64,000 nucleotides of DNA from Coxiellaceae bacterium. GTDB lineage: Bacteria > Pseudomonadota > Gammaproteobacteria > Coxiellales > Coxiellaceae. A program made the translations under genes and the position numbers. Positions within the stretch are counted from its first letter, which is position 1; each line of letters begins with the position of its first letter. Below the pieces are notes generated by a model. The model saw nothing but the letters and a program-made list of their open reading frames with translations. It did no database searches and was not told the DNA's origin. The DNA lies in the NCBI GenBank assembly GCA_029212885.1, contig JARGPC010000009.1, positions 26,374 to 90,373 on the forward strand. Reading direction: 5' to 3'. This document shows, in pieces, positions 8,608 through 16,738 of the stretch.

Positions 8608-9644
8608 GGCTTTTTCCTCATGGCCAGACCGCATGCGAGTAGCGTAGAGGGCGAAATCAATTCGAAATTAGAGCTATCTAAGGTGCTATCGACATCCATT
8701 GTATTTAGTGGGTCGGCAATAATAACCTCTGAGCTTAACGAGTGTGCTAACAAGTCCTTTGATTCCTTGACGCAAGCAAGTGTGCCACTAAGCACTAAGC
8801 CAGCTATTGGCTGTTGTGGCTGTTGGGCTTGATAATATTGCCATTGGCGCTGTACTTGTTCGATCGCTTTGCGTAATTCATTGGTGCGATTTTCTTCAGG
8901 CATGGGTGTTGACTCGGTTGTAAATGCTGTTTCAATAACGGCTGATAGCCCTGTGCCTTCGACGTGTTGATGGTGGTGATAGGTTACTTGATCATTGCTG
9001 ATCACAATAAATAAAATGTAACGTGAATTAATATGTGCCATTGCTATAGGTTTATCTAGCCATTCTTTTGGCATATCAGGCTCTACTAGTGCTAAAGCTC
9101 GATGCAGTGCGAGGTAGTCGATATCAACAATATTTGGCGGTAGTTTAGCTTTAGTGAAGGCATCAATACGTTTAGTTATTTGTGATTTACGGCCGGCAAT
9201 CAGCAAAGCTTTTTTGGAATCTTTACCTGTTAGTGGCTCGTAATCTACCATGAGATCGTTACTGAGCTGTGTAAATGCTTGTTTAGCTTCATGCCGGGCT
9301 GCGGCCTCTTGTTGCGAATCGGTGAGTTTGGGGTCCAAGCGAATTAATTTGCTCATGGTTAATGCGGCGGGTGTGGCAATAGTGCTGCAGGCTTGTTTTA
9401 ACTGAGCATGCTCTCTTAGCTCGTTTAGCGCTTCTATGAGTAAATCAGGTTTGGCTAATACTTCGTTGTTAAAGCTTTCATCGATTATTTGGCATGAAGA
9501 GAATCGTTTGAGTTTATATCGTTTGCCTTTTTGCTCTATCTCTAGAAGCAGTGCATATTTTGATGATACGTCGACACCGACCTGAGGACCATTATCATTT
9601 TTTTTACTGTTGTTTGACAGCTTTAACCATTTGAATTTGGTCAT
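8604..9644 (-). CDS. pilM: Type IV pilus actin-like ATPase-fold protein PilM
   Basis: Cytosolic actin/FtsA-fold protein that binds PilN and couples the pilus motor to the periplasmic alignment complex. The N-terminal phosphate-1-like motif reads VGVDVSSKYALLLEI, and the C-terminus has the glycine-containing stretch IAGLVLSGTLACVKE. 346 aa is usual. It is the first gene of pilMNOPQ(F), divergent from the minor pilin operon with about 100-125 bp between them, the classic place for the operon promoter. Confidence 0.93.
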   Translation of the reverse strand: MTKFKWLKLSNNSKKNDNGPQVGVDVSSKYALLLEIEQKGKRYKLKRFSSCQIIDESFNNEVLAKPDLLIEALNELREHAQLKQACSTIATPAALTMSKLIRLDPKLTDSQQEAAARHEAKQAFTQLSNDLMVDYEPLTGKDSKKALLIAGRKSQITKRIDAFTKAKLPPNIVDIDYLALHRALALVEPDMPKEWLDKPIAMAHINSRYILFIVISNDQVTYHHHQHVEGTGLSAVIETAFTTESTPMPEENRTNELRKAIEQVQRQWQYYQAQQPQQPIAGLVLSGTLACVKESKDLLAHSLSSEVIIADPLNTMDVDSTLDSSNFELISPSTLLACGLAMRKKP

Positions 9645-9769
9645 ATTATATCCATGTCCTATTTGGGCTCCCTGAGTACACTAATAATATACCCTTAGTT
9701 TCAGACTATAATTTAGATAAGCATAGGAAACAACTATAAATTTTAATGATAAGAAGAGAAGGCAGGGAG
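9645..9769. promoter_or_regulatory. Divergent promoter region between pilM and the minor pilin operon
   Basis: AT-rich gap between two divergent pilus operons. On the plus strand a perfect TATAAT sits at 9707-9712, about 60 bp before the first minor pilin start; no good -35 lies 17 bp upstream. Both operons probably fire from this gap, so any activator bound here could control them together. Assignment rests on the -10 match only. Confidence 0.4.
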
Positions 9770-10264
9770 ATGGTTAGTAGACTGAAAGCAATTACTTCAA
9801 TAGAGGTGCTGATTGCGATTGCGATCGTAGCAGTGCTCGTTTCTTTAGCAATTCCACAATATTTTAATTACATCGAAGACGCAAGGATTCGTCATGCTGC
9901 TGAAGATTTGTATCACAAAACGATGTGGGCACGTTCAACAGCAATAAAAAATACGCAAAATGTAACAACGGTTGTACAAGCAGGAGGCAGTTGGTGTTAC
10001 GGCTTCACAACCGCGGCGACGTGTGACTGCAATACAGCAAACAGTTGTGCGTTGGGAGCATACACGAGTGGTGAATATCCGAACACCACTATGAGTGTAT
10101 CTGGCATTGCGTCAAGTACCGTTTATGAGTCGACTCGTGGCACGATAACGGTACCTGGAACGTTAACACTAAGCTCTGGGGGGCAATCGGCTAGTGTAGT
10201 AATTAATAAAATGGGGCTGTCTAGAATATGTGGCACTAATATTTCGGGGATAAAAGCATGTTAG
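9770..10264 (+). CDS. Type IV minor prepilin, FimT/FimU (GspH) family
   Basis: Minor pilin thought to prime pilus assembly. A 7-residue leader MVSRLKA precedes a hydrophobic helix with Glu at mature position 5 (ITSIEVLIAIAIVAVLVSLA), followed by a GspH/FimT-like globular domain with several Cys (CYGF, CDC, CGTN..C). The start at 9770 gives a normal short leader and has AGAAGG 7 nt upstream; an in-frame ATG at 9746 would add 8 residues. Residue -1 of the expected PilD cleavage site is Ala rather than Gly, unusual but tolerated by some prepilin peptidases. First gene of the minor-pilin operon, overlapping pilW by 7 bp. Confidence 0.88.
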   Translation: MVSRLKAITSIEVLIAIAIVAVLVSLAIPQYFNYIEDARIRHAAEDLYHKTMWARSTAIKNTQNVTTVVQAGGSWCYGFTTAATCDCNTANSCALGAYTSGEYPNTTMSVSGIASSTVYESTRGTITVPGTLTLSSGGQSASVVINKMGLSRICGTNISGIKAC

Positions 10265-10923
10265 GCATTCGACAAAATGGGCAAGGATTTACTTTGATTG
10301 AGCTAATGGTGGCATTAGCTGTGAGTTCCTTTGTGTTGTTGGGTGTCATTGGGTTGTATCTTGCGTCTTCTAAGCACAATAAGCTTACGATGGAATTGAG
10401 CAAGCTTGACTCGGAAATGCACAATGTGTTGAGTATGATTGAGGCTGATGTTCGACCGGCTGGTTATTGGGCTGGGGCTGGGTCGTCGACGACTAATCCA
10501 TTTATGGTGACAGGTTCAACTGATTTGTATACCAATCCAGCAGAAGACTGCATTTTAACCACTTATGACAAAGATGGTGATGGTAATGTGGCGACCATAA
10601 GTTCAGCCAGTGATGATGAGCGCTATGGTTATCGTTTGGTCAATGGCGTTATCCAATATCGGCCCTGGGGTGCTGCATTTGATTGTAATGCGGCGACTAA
10701 TGTATGGACGAATTTAACTGACCCAAACATCACACAATATACGCAGTTTGTTGTCTCACCTTACTACTCATACGTTGATGTTGATGATGGTGGTGCAGGA
10801 ACGGATATTTTGATTTTACGCAACATTACTATACATGTCAGAGCGCAGGTAGCAGGTAAGCCAGGGACGGACAGAATATATATTAGAACTATACGGGTGC
10901 ATAATGATAAATACGTACCATAA
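10258..10923 (+). CDS. pilW: Type IV pilus minor prepilin PilW
   Basis: Minor pilin of the priming complex. It has the canonical prepilin site GQG/FTLIELMVALAVS and, further on, the PilW signature MIEADVRPAGYWAG. 221 aa is slightly shorter than Pseudomonas PilW (about 270). It overlaps both neighbours (7 bp with the FimT-like gene, 20 bp with pilX), so translation is coupled. Confidence 0.9.
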   Translation: MLGIRQNGQGFTLIELMVALAVSSFVLLGVIGLYLASSKHNKLTMELSKLDSEMHNVLSMIEADVRPAGYWAGAGSSTTNPFMVTGSTDLYTNPAEDCILTTYDKDGDGNVATISSASDDERYGYRLVNGVIQYRPWGAAFDCNAATNVWTNLTDPNITQYTQFVVSPYYSYVDVDDGGAGTDILILRNITIHVRAQVAGKPGTDRIYIRTIRVHNDKYVP

Positions 10924-12019
10924 ACAGCGAGGTGTGGCGACCTTAGTGGTCACCAGTATTTTATTGTTCTTAGTAACGATAGCGTGTTTCTTTAGTGCGC
11001 GAGCGATTTTGACAGAACAGCAAGTTGTTAATAATGCGGTGTATCATGAGCAGGCTTTTCAGATGGCACAAGCAGGTTTGGATTATGGTCATGGGCATTT
11101 GATTTGGCAGGGAACGGCTGTTGCAGATGGAACTGTGTTGGCCGGTGCTGTTGGCGGTGGTGGTACATATACAGTAACGATTGATTATGTTGGAGGTAAT
11201 AATCAAATAGTGCAGCTAACTTCAATTGGTACCAGTGCCGATGGACAAGTCAATAAAACATTAATGGAGCAAGCAATGTTGATAGGCAATCCTGGATTGG
11301 GTGAATTTAATATTGCGATTAAATCTACGGGTGTCGTTGATATTAATGGGACATCTACAATTATTAATTTATCGAATGATGAAACCATTTCGTCTGGTGG
11401 TATAACGGATATAGGCGGTAATTCAACAACGGTGCTGTCAAGTGGGGTGAGTTCAGATAAAAACACATTAGCGGGTGATGTGAATCCTAATGATGCTGTT
11501 TTAGCAGCAACTAGTGATGCTGATCTATTTGATAATCATTTTGGTATGGCACTTACTGATTTTCAAGCCACTGCTGATAGTTCGTTTAGTTCAACCGGTA
11601 ATACTAATTATAATACGCAGCTTAATGGAAAGCTGGGCGAAACGATTTGGATAGATGCCGGTGGTGGTACGGTTGATATTAATTCATCAACGGTGGTGGG
11701 GTCAGCAGCGCAACCTGTAACATTGGTTGTAAGTAATGGTGATTTAACTATTGAAGGCAGCGCTGTGGTTCATGGCTCGGTGGTTACTAGCGGAGAGTAT
11801 TCTATGGCGGGTAATAGTGAGGTGTATGGCATTGTATATGCCTCGGGTGATACCTCGATTACTGGTGCGAGTATTATTGAAGGTGGGTTGATTGTTGGCG
11901 GGGACTTGGATATTCGTATTAGTGGCCGGATTAAATATGTGCAGGCGAATATTCAAAGTTATGGTGCGTCAGGTGGCACAGAATACAGTCGTCTAACCGG
12001 CAGTTGGAAAGATTTTTAG
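10904..12019 (+). CDS. pilX: PilX-type minor pilin with a long beta-helix-like C-terminal domain
   Basis: The N-terminus matches the PilX family: QRGVATLVVTSILLFLVTIA without Glu5, followed by AILTEQQVVNNAVYHEQAFQ split over the helix and AQAGLDYG. PilX proteins are normally 160-200 aa; this one is 371 aa. The extra 200 or so residues are rich in Gly, Ser, Thr, Val and repeat short strands (TIEGSAVVHGSVV, SMAGNSEVYGIVY, SITGASIIEGGLIVGGDLDI), which looks like a right-handed beta helix or bactofilin-like fold. In the cell it would sit at the pilus tip or base with the other minor pilins. The extension could carry an adhesive role, but that is inference. Confidence 0.85.
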   Translation: MINTYHKQRGVATLVVTSILLFLVTIACFFSARAILTEQQVVNNAVYHEQAFQMAQAGLDYGHGHLIWQGTAVADGTVLAGAVGGGGTYTVTIDYVGGNNQIVQLTSIGTSADGQVNKTLMEQAMLIGNPGLGEFNIAIKSTGVVDINGTSTIINLSNDETISSGGITDIGGNSTTVLSSGVSSDKNTLAGDVNPNDAVLAATSDADLFDNHFGMALTDFQATADSSFSSTGNTNYNTQLNGKLGETIWIDAGGGTVDINSSTVVGSAAQPVTLVVSNGDLTIEGSAVVHGSVVTSGEYSMAGNSEVYGIVYASGDTSITGASIIEGGLIVGGDLDIRISGRIKYVQANIQSYGASGGTEYSRLTGSWKDF

Positions 12020-12032
12020 TGGGGGTGTTGTG

Positions 12033-12473
12033 ATGAAGTGGAAAATGGCAGCAGTCAGTTTAATAGAGGTCTTGGTGGCGTTGGCTGTGTTGTCGATTGG
12101 TATGGTGGCTTTAATGAAATTTCAGGCTAATATCCTGACAGATAGGGTGATTTCCGCGCAACAGGCCGAGGCGTTGTCGTTGGCGCGAGGGTTGATGAGT
12201 GAAACACGTCACAATCAAAATTTATTTCTGACCGAGTATATCGGCGGCCCTAATTATGGTGAGCCAGGGACTAGTAGTACTTCACATATCAGCGGCACTA
12301 CCACATATACTTTGAATCGAGTTATTGTAAAGAATGCGACACCTGAATATAAGCAAATTACGGTAACGGTCTCTTGGACTGACCCTAAGGGCACATCGCG
12401 AAATGTGGTCATAGGGTCTAAGATAGCGAGTGTCGATCCTAATAAAGTTGGCGAAGTGATGACGGAGTTATAG
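12033..12473 (+). CDS. pilV: Type IV pilus minor prepilin PilV
   Basis: Minor pilin with hydrophobic helix VSLIEVLVALAVLSIGMVAL and the PilV-typical continuation MKFQANILTDRVISAQQAEA. The C-terminal part is a beta-rich domain ending ITVTVSWTDPKGTSRNVVIG. The expected cleavage site is A/VSLIE, again Ala at -1. ATG at 12033 or the GTG at 12030 may start it; GGGGG lies upstream of both. 13 bp after pilX. Confidence 0.88.
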   Translation: MKWKMAAVSLIEVLVALAVLSIGMVALMKFQANILTDRVISAQQAEALSLARGLMSETRHNQNLFLTEYIGGPNYGEPGTSSTSHISGTTTYTLNRVIVKNATPEYKQITVTVSWTDPKGTSRNVVIGSKIASVDPNKVGEVMTEL

Positions 12474-12478
12474 CGATT

Positions 12479-12880
12479 ATGGTAAAGATAAAAGCCGGAG
12501 TAACTGTTGTTGAGGTGTTCATTGCTATCGTGCTGATAGCAGCAATTGTTGTCGTTTTGGTTCAAGGAAAGGGGGTAATGTCGCTTGGCAGTATAATTAC
12601 TGATCAGCAGTCGCGAGCGTTGTTAATTGCGCGAGATCAATTAGCTCAGCTCAAAAAATCAAGTGACGGACCAATTACTGGTTCCACGGTAGTGAATGAT
12701 AAGTCAACCAGTTATACTGTCAATTGGGCTGAGGAGTCGTATACTAACCCTGATAACAAGGTATTGTCTGTTTCTGTAGCTTGGAGTAGCGGTAAGGCAA
12801 TTGAGCAAACGGTTGGGTTAATTGATGTTATTAAATTAAAGAAATCAGTTGTAAGAAGTGATGTGGTGGATGAGATATAA
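12479..12880 (+). CDS. Type IV prepilin-like protein (PilE/PilV-like)
   Basis: Small pilin-like protein of 133 aa. Short basic leader MVKIKAG followed by VTVVEVFIAIVLIAAIVVVL, with Gly at -1 and Glu at +5, then a short globular part (LLIARDQLAQLKKSSDGPI, VNWAEESYTNPDNKVLSVSV) resembling PilV C-terminal beta strands. It begins 5 bp after pilV, at the place where pilE lies in Pseudomonas; there is too little sequence to tell PilE-like from a second PilV. Confidence 0.82.
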   Translation: MVKIKAGVTVVEVFIAIVLIAAIVVVLVQGKGVMSLGSIITDQQSRALLIARDQLAQLKKSSDGPITGSTVVNDKSTSYTVNWAEESYTNPDNKVLSVSVAWSSGKAIEQTVGLIDVIKLKKSVVRSDVVDEI

Positions 12881-12891
12881 GGGGCTGTTTC

Positions 12892-13509
12892 ATGTTATGG
12901 CGTAGCATAGCAATATTATTGATGAGTATGTTTTTAGTTGCCGGCTACGCTGATATCTATCGTACAGTGGCACCTGATGGTTCAGTGGTATTTACCGATA
13001 AGAATATAGATGGTGATGCTGAGAAGGTAAAGCTCAAGCCGGTCAGTGTATCAAAGCCAGCAAGTAATCCAACATTAACACCACAAGATTTGCAGTTACA
13101 AACTAAAACAACGAGCAGTACCGATGGTTATTATACGTCGGTGAAGATAATGACCCCGCAAGATGGCCAAACTTTATGGAACCAACCTAAAACACCGGTT
13201 GTGGTGGGTGTAACACCACCCTTGCAGCCGGGTGATAAAGTGCAGTTGAAAATGGATGGCAAAGTGGTGCGTACCAATGATACGGGTTCGTTTGAATTGG
13301 ATTATGTGGAGCGTGGCGAACATACTTTTGAAGCCCAAGTATTAAATGCTCAAGGTAAAGTTTTGCGTTACTCCAAGACTATTAAAGTGTATGTGCAACG
13401 CACGGGGCTTAATAATCGTGCGGGCAAGCAGCAGTTCACGTTGAAGCGTCTCGAATTGCCGGTGACGCTGGCTAGTGTTACTAAGTTTATTGCAGGAGTG
13501 TTGAAGTGA
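12892..13509 (+). CDS. DUF4124-domain exported protein of the pilus operon
   Basis: Exported protein of 205 aa: signal peptide (residues 1-20), then a DUF4124 motif (IYRTVAPDGSVVFTDK) and a C-terminal Ig-like beta domain (VQLKMDGKVVRTNDTGSFEL, TFEAQVLNAQGKVLRYSKTI). DUF4124 proteins are common periplasmic proteins without a settled function. Its place between minor pilins and pilT, with a GTGA overlap to pilT, ties it to pilus biogenesis, where Pseudomonas has pilY1 and pilY2. Confidence 0.75.
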   Translation: MLWRSIAILLMSMFLVAGYADIYRTVAPDGSVVFTDKNIDGDAEKVKLKPVSVSKPASNPTLTPQDLQLQTKTTSSTDGYYTSVKIMTPQDGQTLWNQPKTPVVVGVTPPLQPGDKVQLKMDGKVVRTNDTGSFELDYVERGEHTFEAQVLNAQGKVLRYSKTIKVYVQRTGLNNRAGKQQFTLKRLELPVTLASVTKFIAGVLK

Positions 13510-14525
13510 CTTTAGATGAGTTGTTAAGAATTACAGTGGAGCGTAATGCGTCTGATTTACATCTTTCTGTGGGTGAGTCACCGGTTGTGCGTATTGATGG
13601 TGAGTTACAGCGTTTAGATGACCCAGAGCTTACCGAGGAAACGCTGTCAGGTATGATTGATGGTATTTTAAATGATGCGCAGAAGAAGGTTTTTATTGAA
13701 GAGTTAGAAACGGATTTGAGTTATTCCATAGAGGGTCTTGCTCGTTTTCGTGTGAATATCTTTCATCAGCAGCGTGGGGCTGCAGCTGTATTGCGTGTGA
13801 TTCCAGATCGAATTCCAACGTTTGAAGAATTAAAGTTGCCAGAGATTATACATTCATTTTGTGGCTTGCCTAATGGGTTATTATTAGTGACTGGGCCAAC
13901 GGGCTCTGGTAAGTCAACCACACTAGCCGCAATGGTGGATTCGATTAATGAGCAATACCACCATCATATTATTACCATTGAAGACCCGATAGAATTTACG
14001 TATCACAATAAAAACTGTTTGATTAATCAACGTGAAGTAAAAAAAGATACGTTGAGTTTCAATGCGGCGTTACGTTCTGTGTTACGTGAAGATCCAGATA
14101 TTATATTGGTGGGTGAGTTGCGAGATTTAGAAACCATTCGTTTGGCGTTAACCGCAGCTGAAACCGGACACCTGGTGTTGGCGACCTTGCATACCAATTC
14201 GGCAGCGAAAACCATTGACCGTTTAATCGATGTGTTTCCTACCGGTGAGAAGGATATGATTCGTGCGATGTTATCAGAATCATTACGTGCGGTTGTTGCG
14301 CAAACGCTATTAAAGAAAATTGGTGGTGGTCGTATTGCGGCGCAAGAGATTATGGTATGTACGCCAGCAATACGAAATCTTATTAGAGAAAATAAGGTGC
14401 CTCAAATTTACTCTGCGATACAAACCGGTAAGGCGGTAGGCATGCGCACAATGGAGCAGCACTTAGCAGAATTGGCTGAGGCACAGTTGATAGAGCCGGT
14501 TAAGAAAACTGATTCAGCCGTTTGA
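13506..14525 (+). CDS. pilT: Type IV pilus retraction ATPase PilT
   Basis: Hexameric cytosolic ATPase that powers pilus retraction and twitching. N-terminal PAS-like domain (NASDLHLSVGESPVVRIDG), Walker A GPTGSGKST at about 130-138, Asp box (HHIITIEDPIEFTY), Walker B (DIILVGELRD) and His box (TGHLVLATLHTNSA). The C-terminal AIRNLIRE motif needed for retraction is present near residue 290. At 339 aa it is PilT rather than PilU-sized (about 380). Starts at GTG 13506, overlapping the previous stop by 4 bp. PilT is usually next to yggS/pilU; its location at the end of the minor pilin operon is unusual. Confidence 0.94.
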   Translation: MTLDELLRITVERNASDLHLSVGESPVVRIDGELQRLDDPELTEETLSGMIDGILNDAQKKVFIEELETDLSYSIEGLARFRVNIFHQQRGAAAVLRVIPDRIPTFEELKLPEIIHSFCGLPNGLLLVTGPTGSGKSTTLAAMVDSINEQYHHHIITIEDPIEFTYHNKNCLINQREVKKDTLSFNAALRSVLREDPDIILVGELRDLETIRLALTAAETGHLVLATLHTNSAAKTIDRLIDVFPTGEKDMIRAMLSESLRAVVAQTLLKKIGGGRIAAQEIMVCTPAIRNLIRENKVPQIYSAIQTGKAVGMRTMEQHLAELAEAQLIEPVKKTDSAV

Positions 14526-14538
14526 TCTGTTACCCTTT

Positions 14539-16581
14539 TTAAGTGTTAAATTCATAATTAATAAAGTAAGGTGAATTTGTGTTGAAAATGGTTTGAAATG
14601 TACCGCTAACTAATAGGCCACCATCATATGGTTTTACATTGTAAACAGGTCTATTTGGATTGGCTGCAAAGGAATTGTCGATCATTCCTGTGGTGCTATC
14701 GAACCGTATTAAGTAACTAGCTCCCCCAACGTAAATAAAGTTTTTGTATTTTTCTACAGTGGCGCATCGCCCTAAATTTAGATTAAACAAAGGGTCCGTT
14801 AAGCCAGTAAACTTATTAAGTTTAAGAAAGTGTTGCCTAAAATAGCCACCCACGTATATATTATCACCAACGACCGTGATGCCATTAACGGCACCGTTTA
14901 GCGTTGGCATAAAGTTTAAATCCTTAGCGTGAGTAGTTAAGTTATACTTACTTAACCGCCCTTTAATGTAACCCCCGACGTAAATGGAGTTGTCATCAAA
15001 CGCAAGGCTGTACACGCTTCCGCTGACCAGCAAGTTAAAATCTTTATCGTACACTAAGTTCGGTAAACTGTATCTTGCAACAAACTTCGATCCATTGCTT
15101 CTAGAGATATTAGAAAAACGGCCGCCAACATATAAATAGTTGTCATGTATTTTAATGGTATGAACAGCATTGTTAGGGGAGGGCCTAAATGATGAATCAA
15201 CAACACCTGTAGTTTTAGATAGCTTTGCAAATTTATATGTTCTAATGTTGTTAGTTTTTGTGAAGTCGCCGCCAATAAATAAGCTGTTATTGTAAATGGC
15301 CAATGTCCTAACCGGACCATTCACATGAGGAAAAAAGTTGGTGTCAGGCAATCCTGTATCAGGATTTATTTTAGCAACGTAACCTGGTGAGACAGGCTTC
15401 CCTGCGCCTTTTAGATTGCCGCCTATCAATAAATGGCCGTTATCGATACTGGCGGTATTTAATTGTCCTGATGTTTGAGGTTCAAAAGTGAAGTCACGGC
15501 TCATATCATTTTTATTAAACCTTGCAACTTTCACATTGGCGTTTCCGGCATTACTGCTAAAATCATACACTGAGCTAACATACATATACTTACTGTCAAA
15601 AAATATATTTTTCACCCACGCCGGCGTATTGATAGAAAAGGTTGTATCTTCAGTTCCTGTATTAAGGTCAAATCGTTTGGTTTTAGCTGAATTAAAGCCA
15701 AGCCCTGCCCCTATATATAGCCATGAATTATCTGCTGCGAGAGCTGGTATTCTAGCTGATGTCGACAGACTGCTTAATCTGAAATTAATATCTTTTCTGC
15801 CCGTTGATTCATTTACTTTACTTATTGTATGGTTTGAGGTGATATCCTCGAGAAAGAGCGAATCATTATTCGACGAGATTATGTTTCCAATAATTCTATC
15901 GGACGTGTAATAATTAGTATCAATAGCCCCTGTTTCTAGGTTTGCTTTTGCAAAATATTGAATAGCAGTACCATTAATATGTCTAAAAAAACCACCAATA
16001 TACAGTGCATTTCTTGTTGCGTGTATTGTGTTTATCTTTAACGCTGGGCTATCGGTTACTCTCACTCTGAAATTTGGGTCGACTTTGCCGGTAGTTAAAT
16101 CGATTAAGTCAACACCAGAGAAGTCAGCAACATATAGTTTATTATCAATTTTTGATATGTGTTTAATATTACCAATAGTAATACCGGGGGAGAAGCTCGC
16201 GTCAATACTGCCGTCAGCAAGGATATGAGCAAAATTTCTAGTGACCGTGGTGTCGTTTTTGATCGTAAACTCACCTGCAATATAAAATCCACCATTGCCA
16301 TCGGGCGCTGACACATTAACGGTACCATTGACTCTTGTGGTGTTTGGTACTAAATCACCGGCTGAGTTAAATAATGCCATTGATCCAATGTTTCGGGATA
16401 TTTCCGTAAATTTACCGGCGATATATACAGCGTTGCTGTTCGGATCTTTAATTGCAGCCATCACTGCACTATGCGGTGGGTATACCAGGGGATGTATTTG
16501 CGTGCGATGCTTGGCAAAAGCTGCTGGAAAAATAAGGGTGCAGGCGCTGAAGGTGATTAACTGCTTAAGTGTTATTTTCAT
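14539..16581 (-). CDS. Secreted delta-60-repeat beta-propeller-like protein
   Basis: Exported 680-aa protein: Sec signal peptide (residues 1-23, ending FAAFA-like PAAFAK) then at least ten repeats of the delta-60/DUF5122 type, each with an LYVGGxF core and an end like DxxF (NSLFIGGDFTKTNNIRTYKF, NYLYVGGRFSNISRSNGSKF, NIYVGGYFRQHFLKLNKFTG). Such repeats form beta propellers in secreted or cell-surface proteins. It is convergent with pilT, 13 bp away, and sits where a pilus tip adhesin would be expected, but no metal-binding loop or pilin-like segment was noticed. Function unknown; surface or secreted role inferred from signal and fold. Confidence 0.82.
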   Translation of the reverse strand: MKITLKQLITFSACTLIFPAAFAKHRTQIHPLVYPPHSAVMAAIKDPNSNAVYIAGKFTEISRNIGSMALFNSAGDLVPNTTRVNGTVNVSAPDGNGGFYIAGEFTIKNDTTVTRNFAHILADGSIDASFSPGITIGNIKHISKIDNKLYVADFSGVDLIDLTTGKVDPNFRVRVTDSPALKINTIHATRNALYIGGFFRHINGTAIQYFAKANLETGAIDTNYYTSDRIIGNIISSNNDSLFLEDITSNHTISKVNESTGRKDINFRLSSLSTSARIPALAADNSWLYIGAGLGFNSAKTKRFDLNTGTEDTTFSINTPAWVKNIFFDSKYMYVSSVYDFSSNAGNANVKVARFNKNDMSRDFTFEPQTSGQLNTASIDNGHLLIGGNLKGAGKPVSPGYVAKINPDTGLPDTNFFPHVNGPVRTLAIYNNSLFIGGDFTKTNNIRTYKFAKLSKTTGVVDSSFRPSPNNAVHTIKIHDNYLYVGGRFSNISRSNGSKFVARYSLPNLVYDKDFNLLVSGSVYSLAFDDNSIYVGGYIKGRLSKYNLTTHAKDLNFMPTLNGAVNGITVVGDNIYVGGYFRQHFLKLNKFTGLTDPLFNLNLGRCATVEKYKNFIYVGGASYLIRFDSTTGMIDNSFAANPNRPVYNVKPYDGGLLVSGTFQTIFNTNSPYFINYEFNT

Positions 16582-16738
16582 TATTTAAAGTCCTTTTTAA
16601 TTAATTCGAATTGGAATAAAACAATCTAAACACAGCTCATGAATATAATCAAACATAATTTAAAGTCCATTATAATGCCTTATGATTATAAGGTAATGAC
16701 GTGGTTAGTGCTTTAGATGGTTCATCCAGCATCACTAA

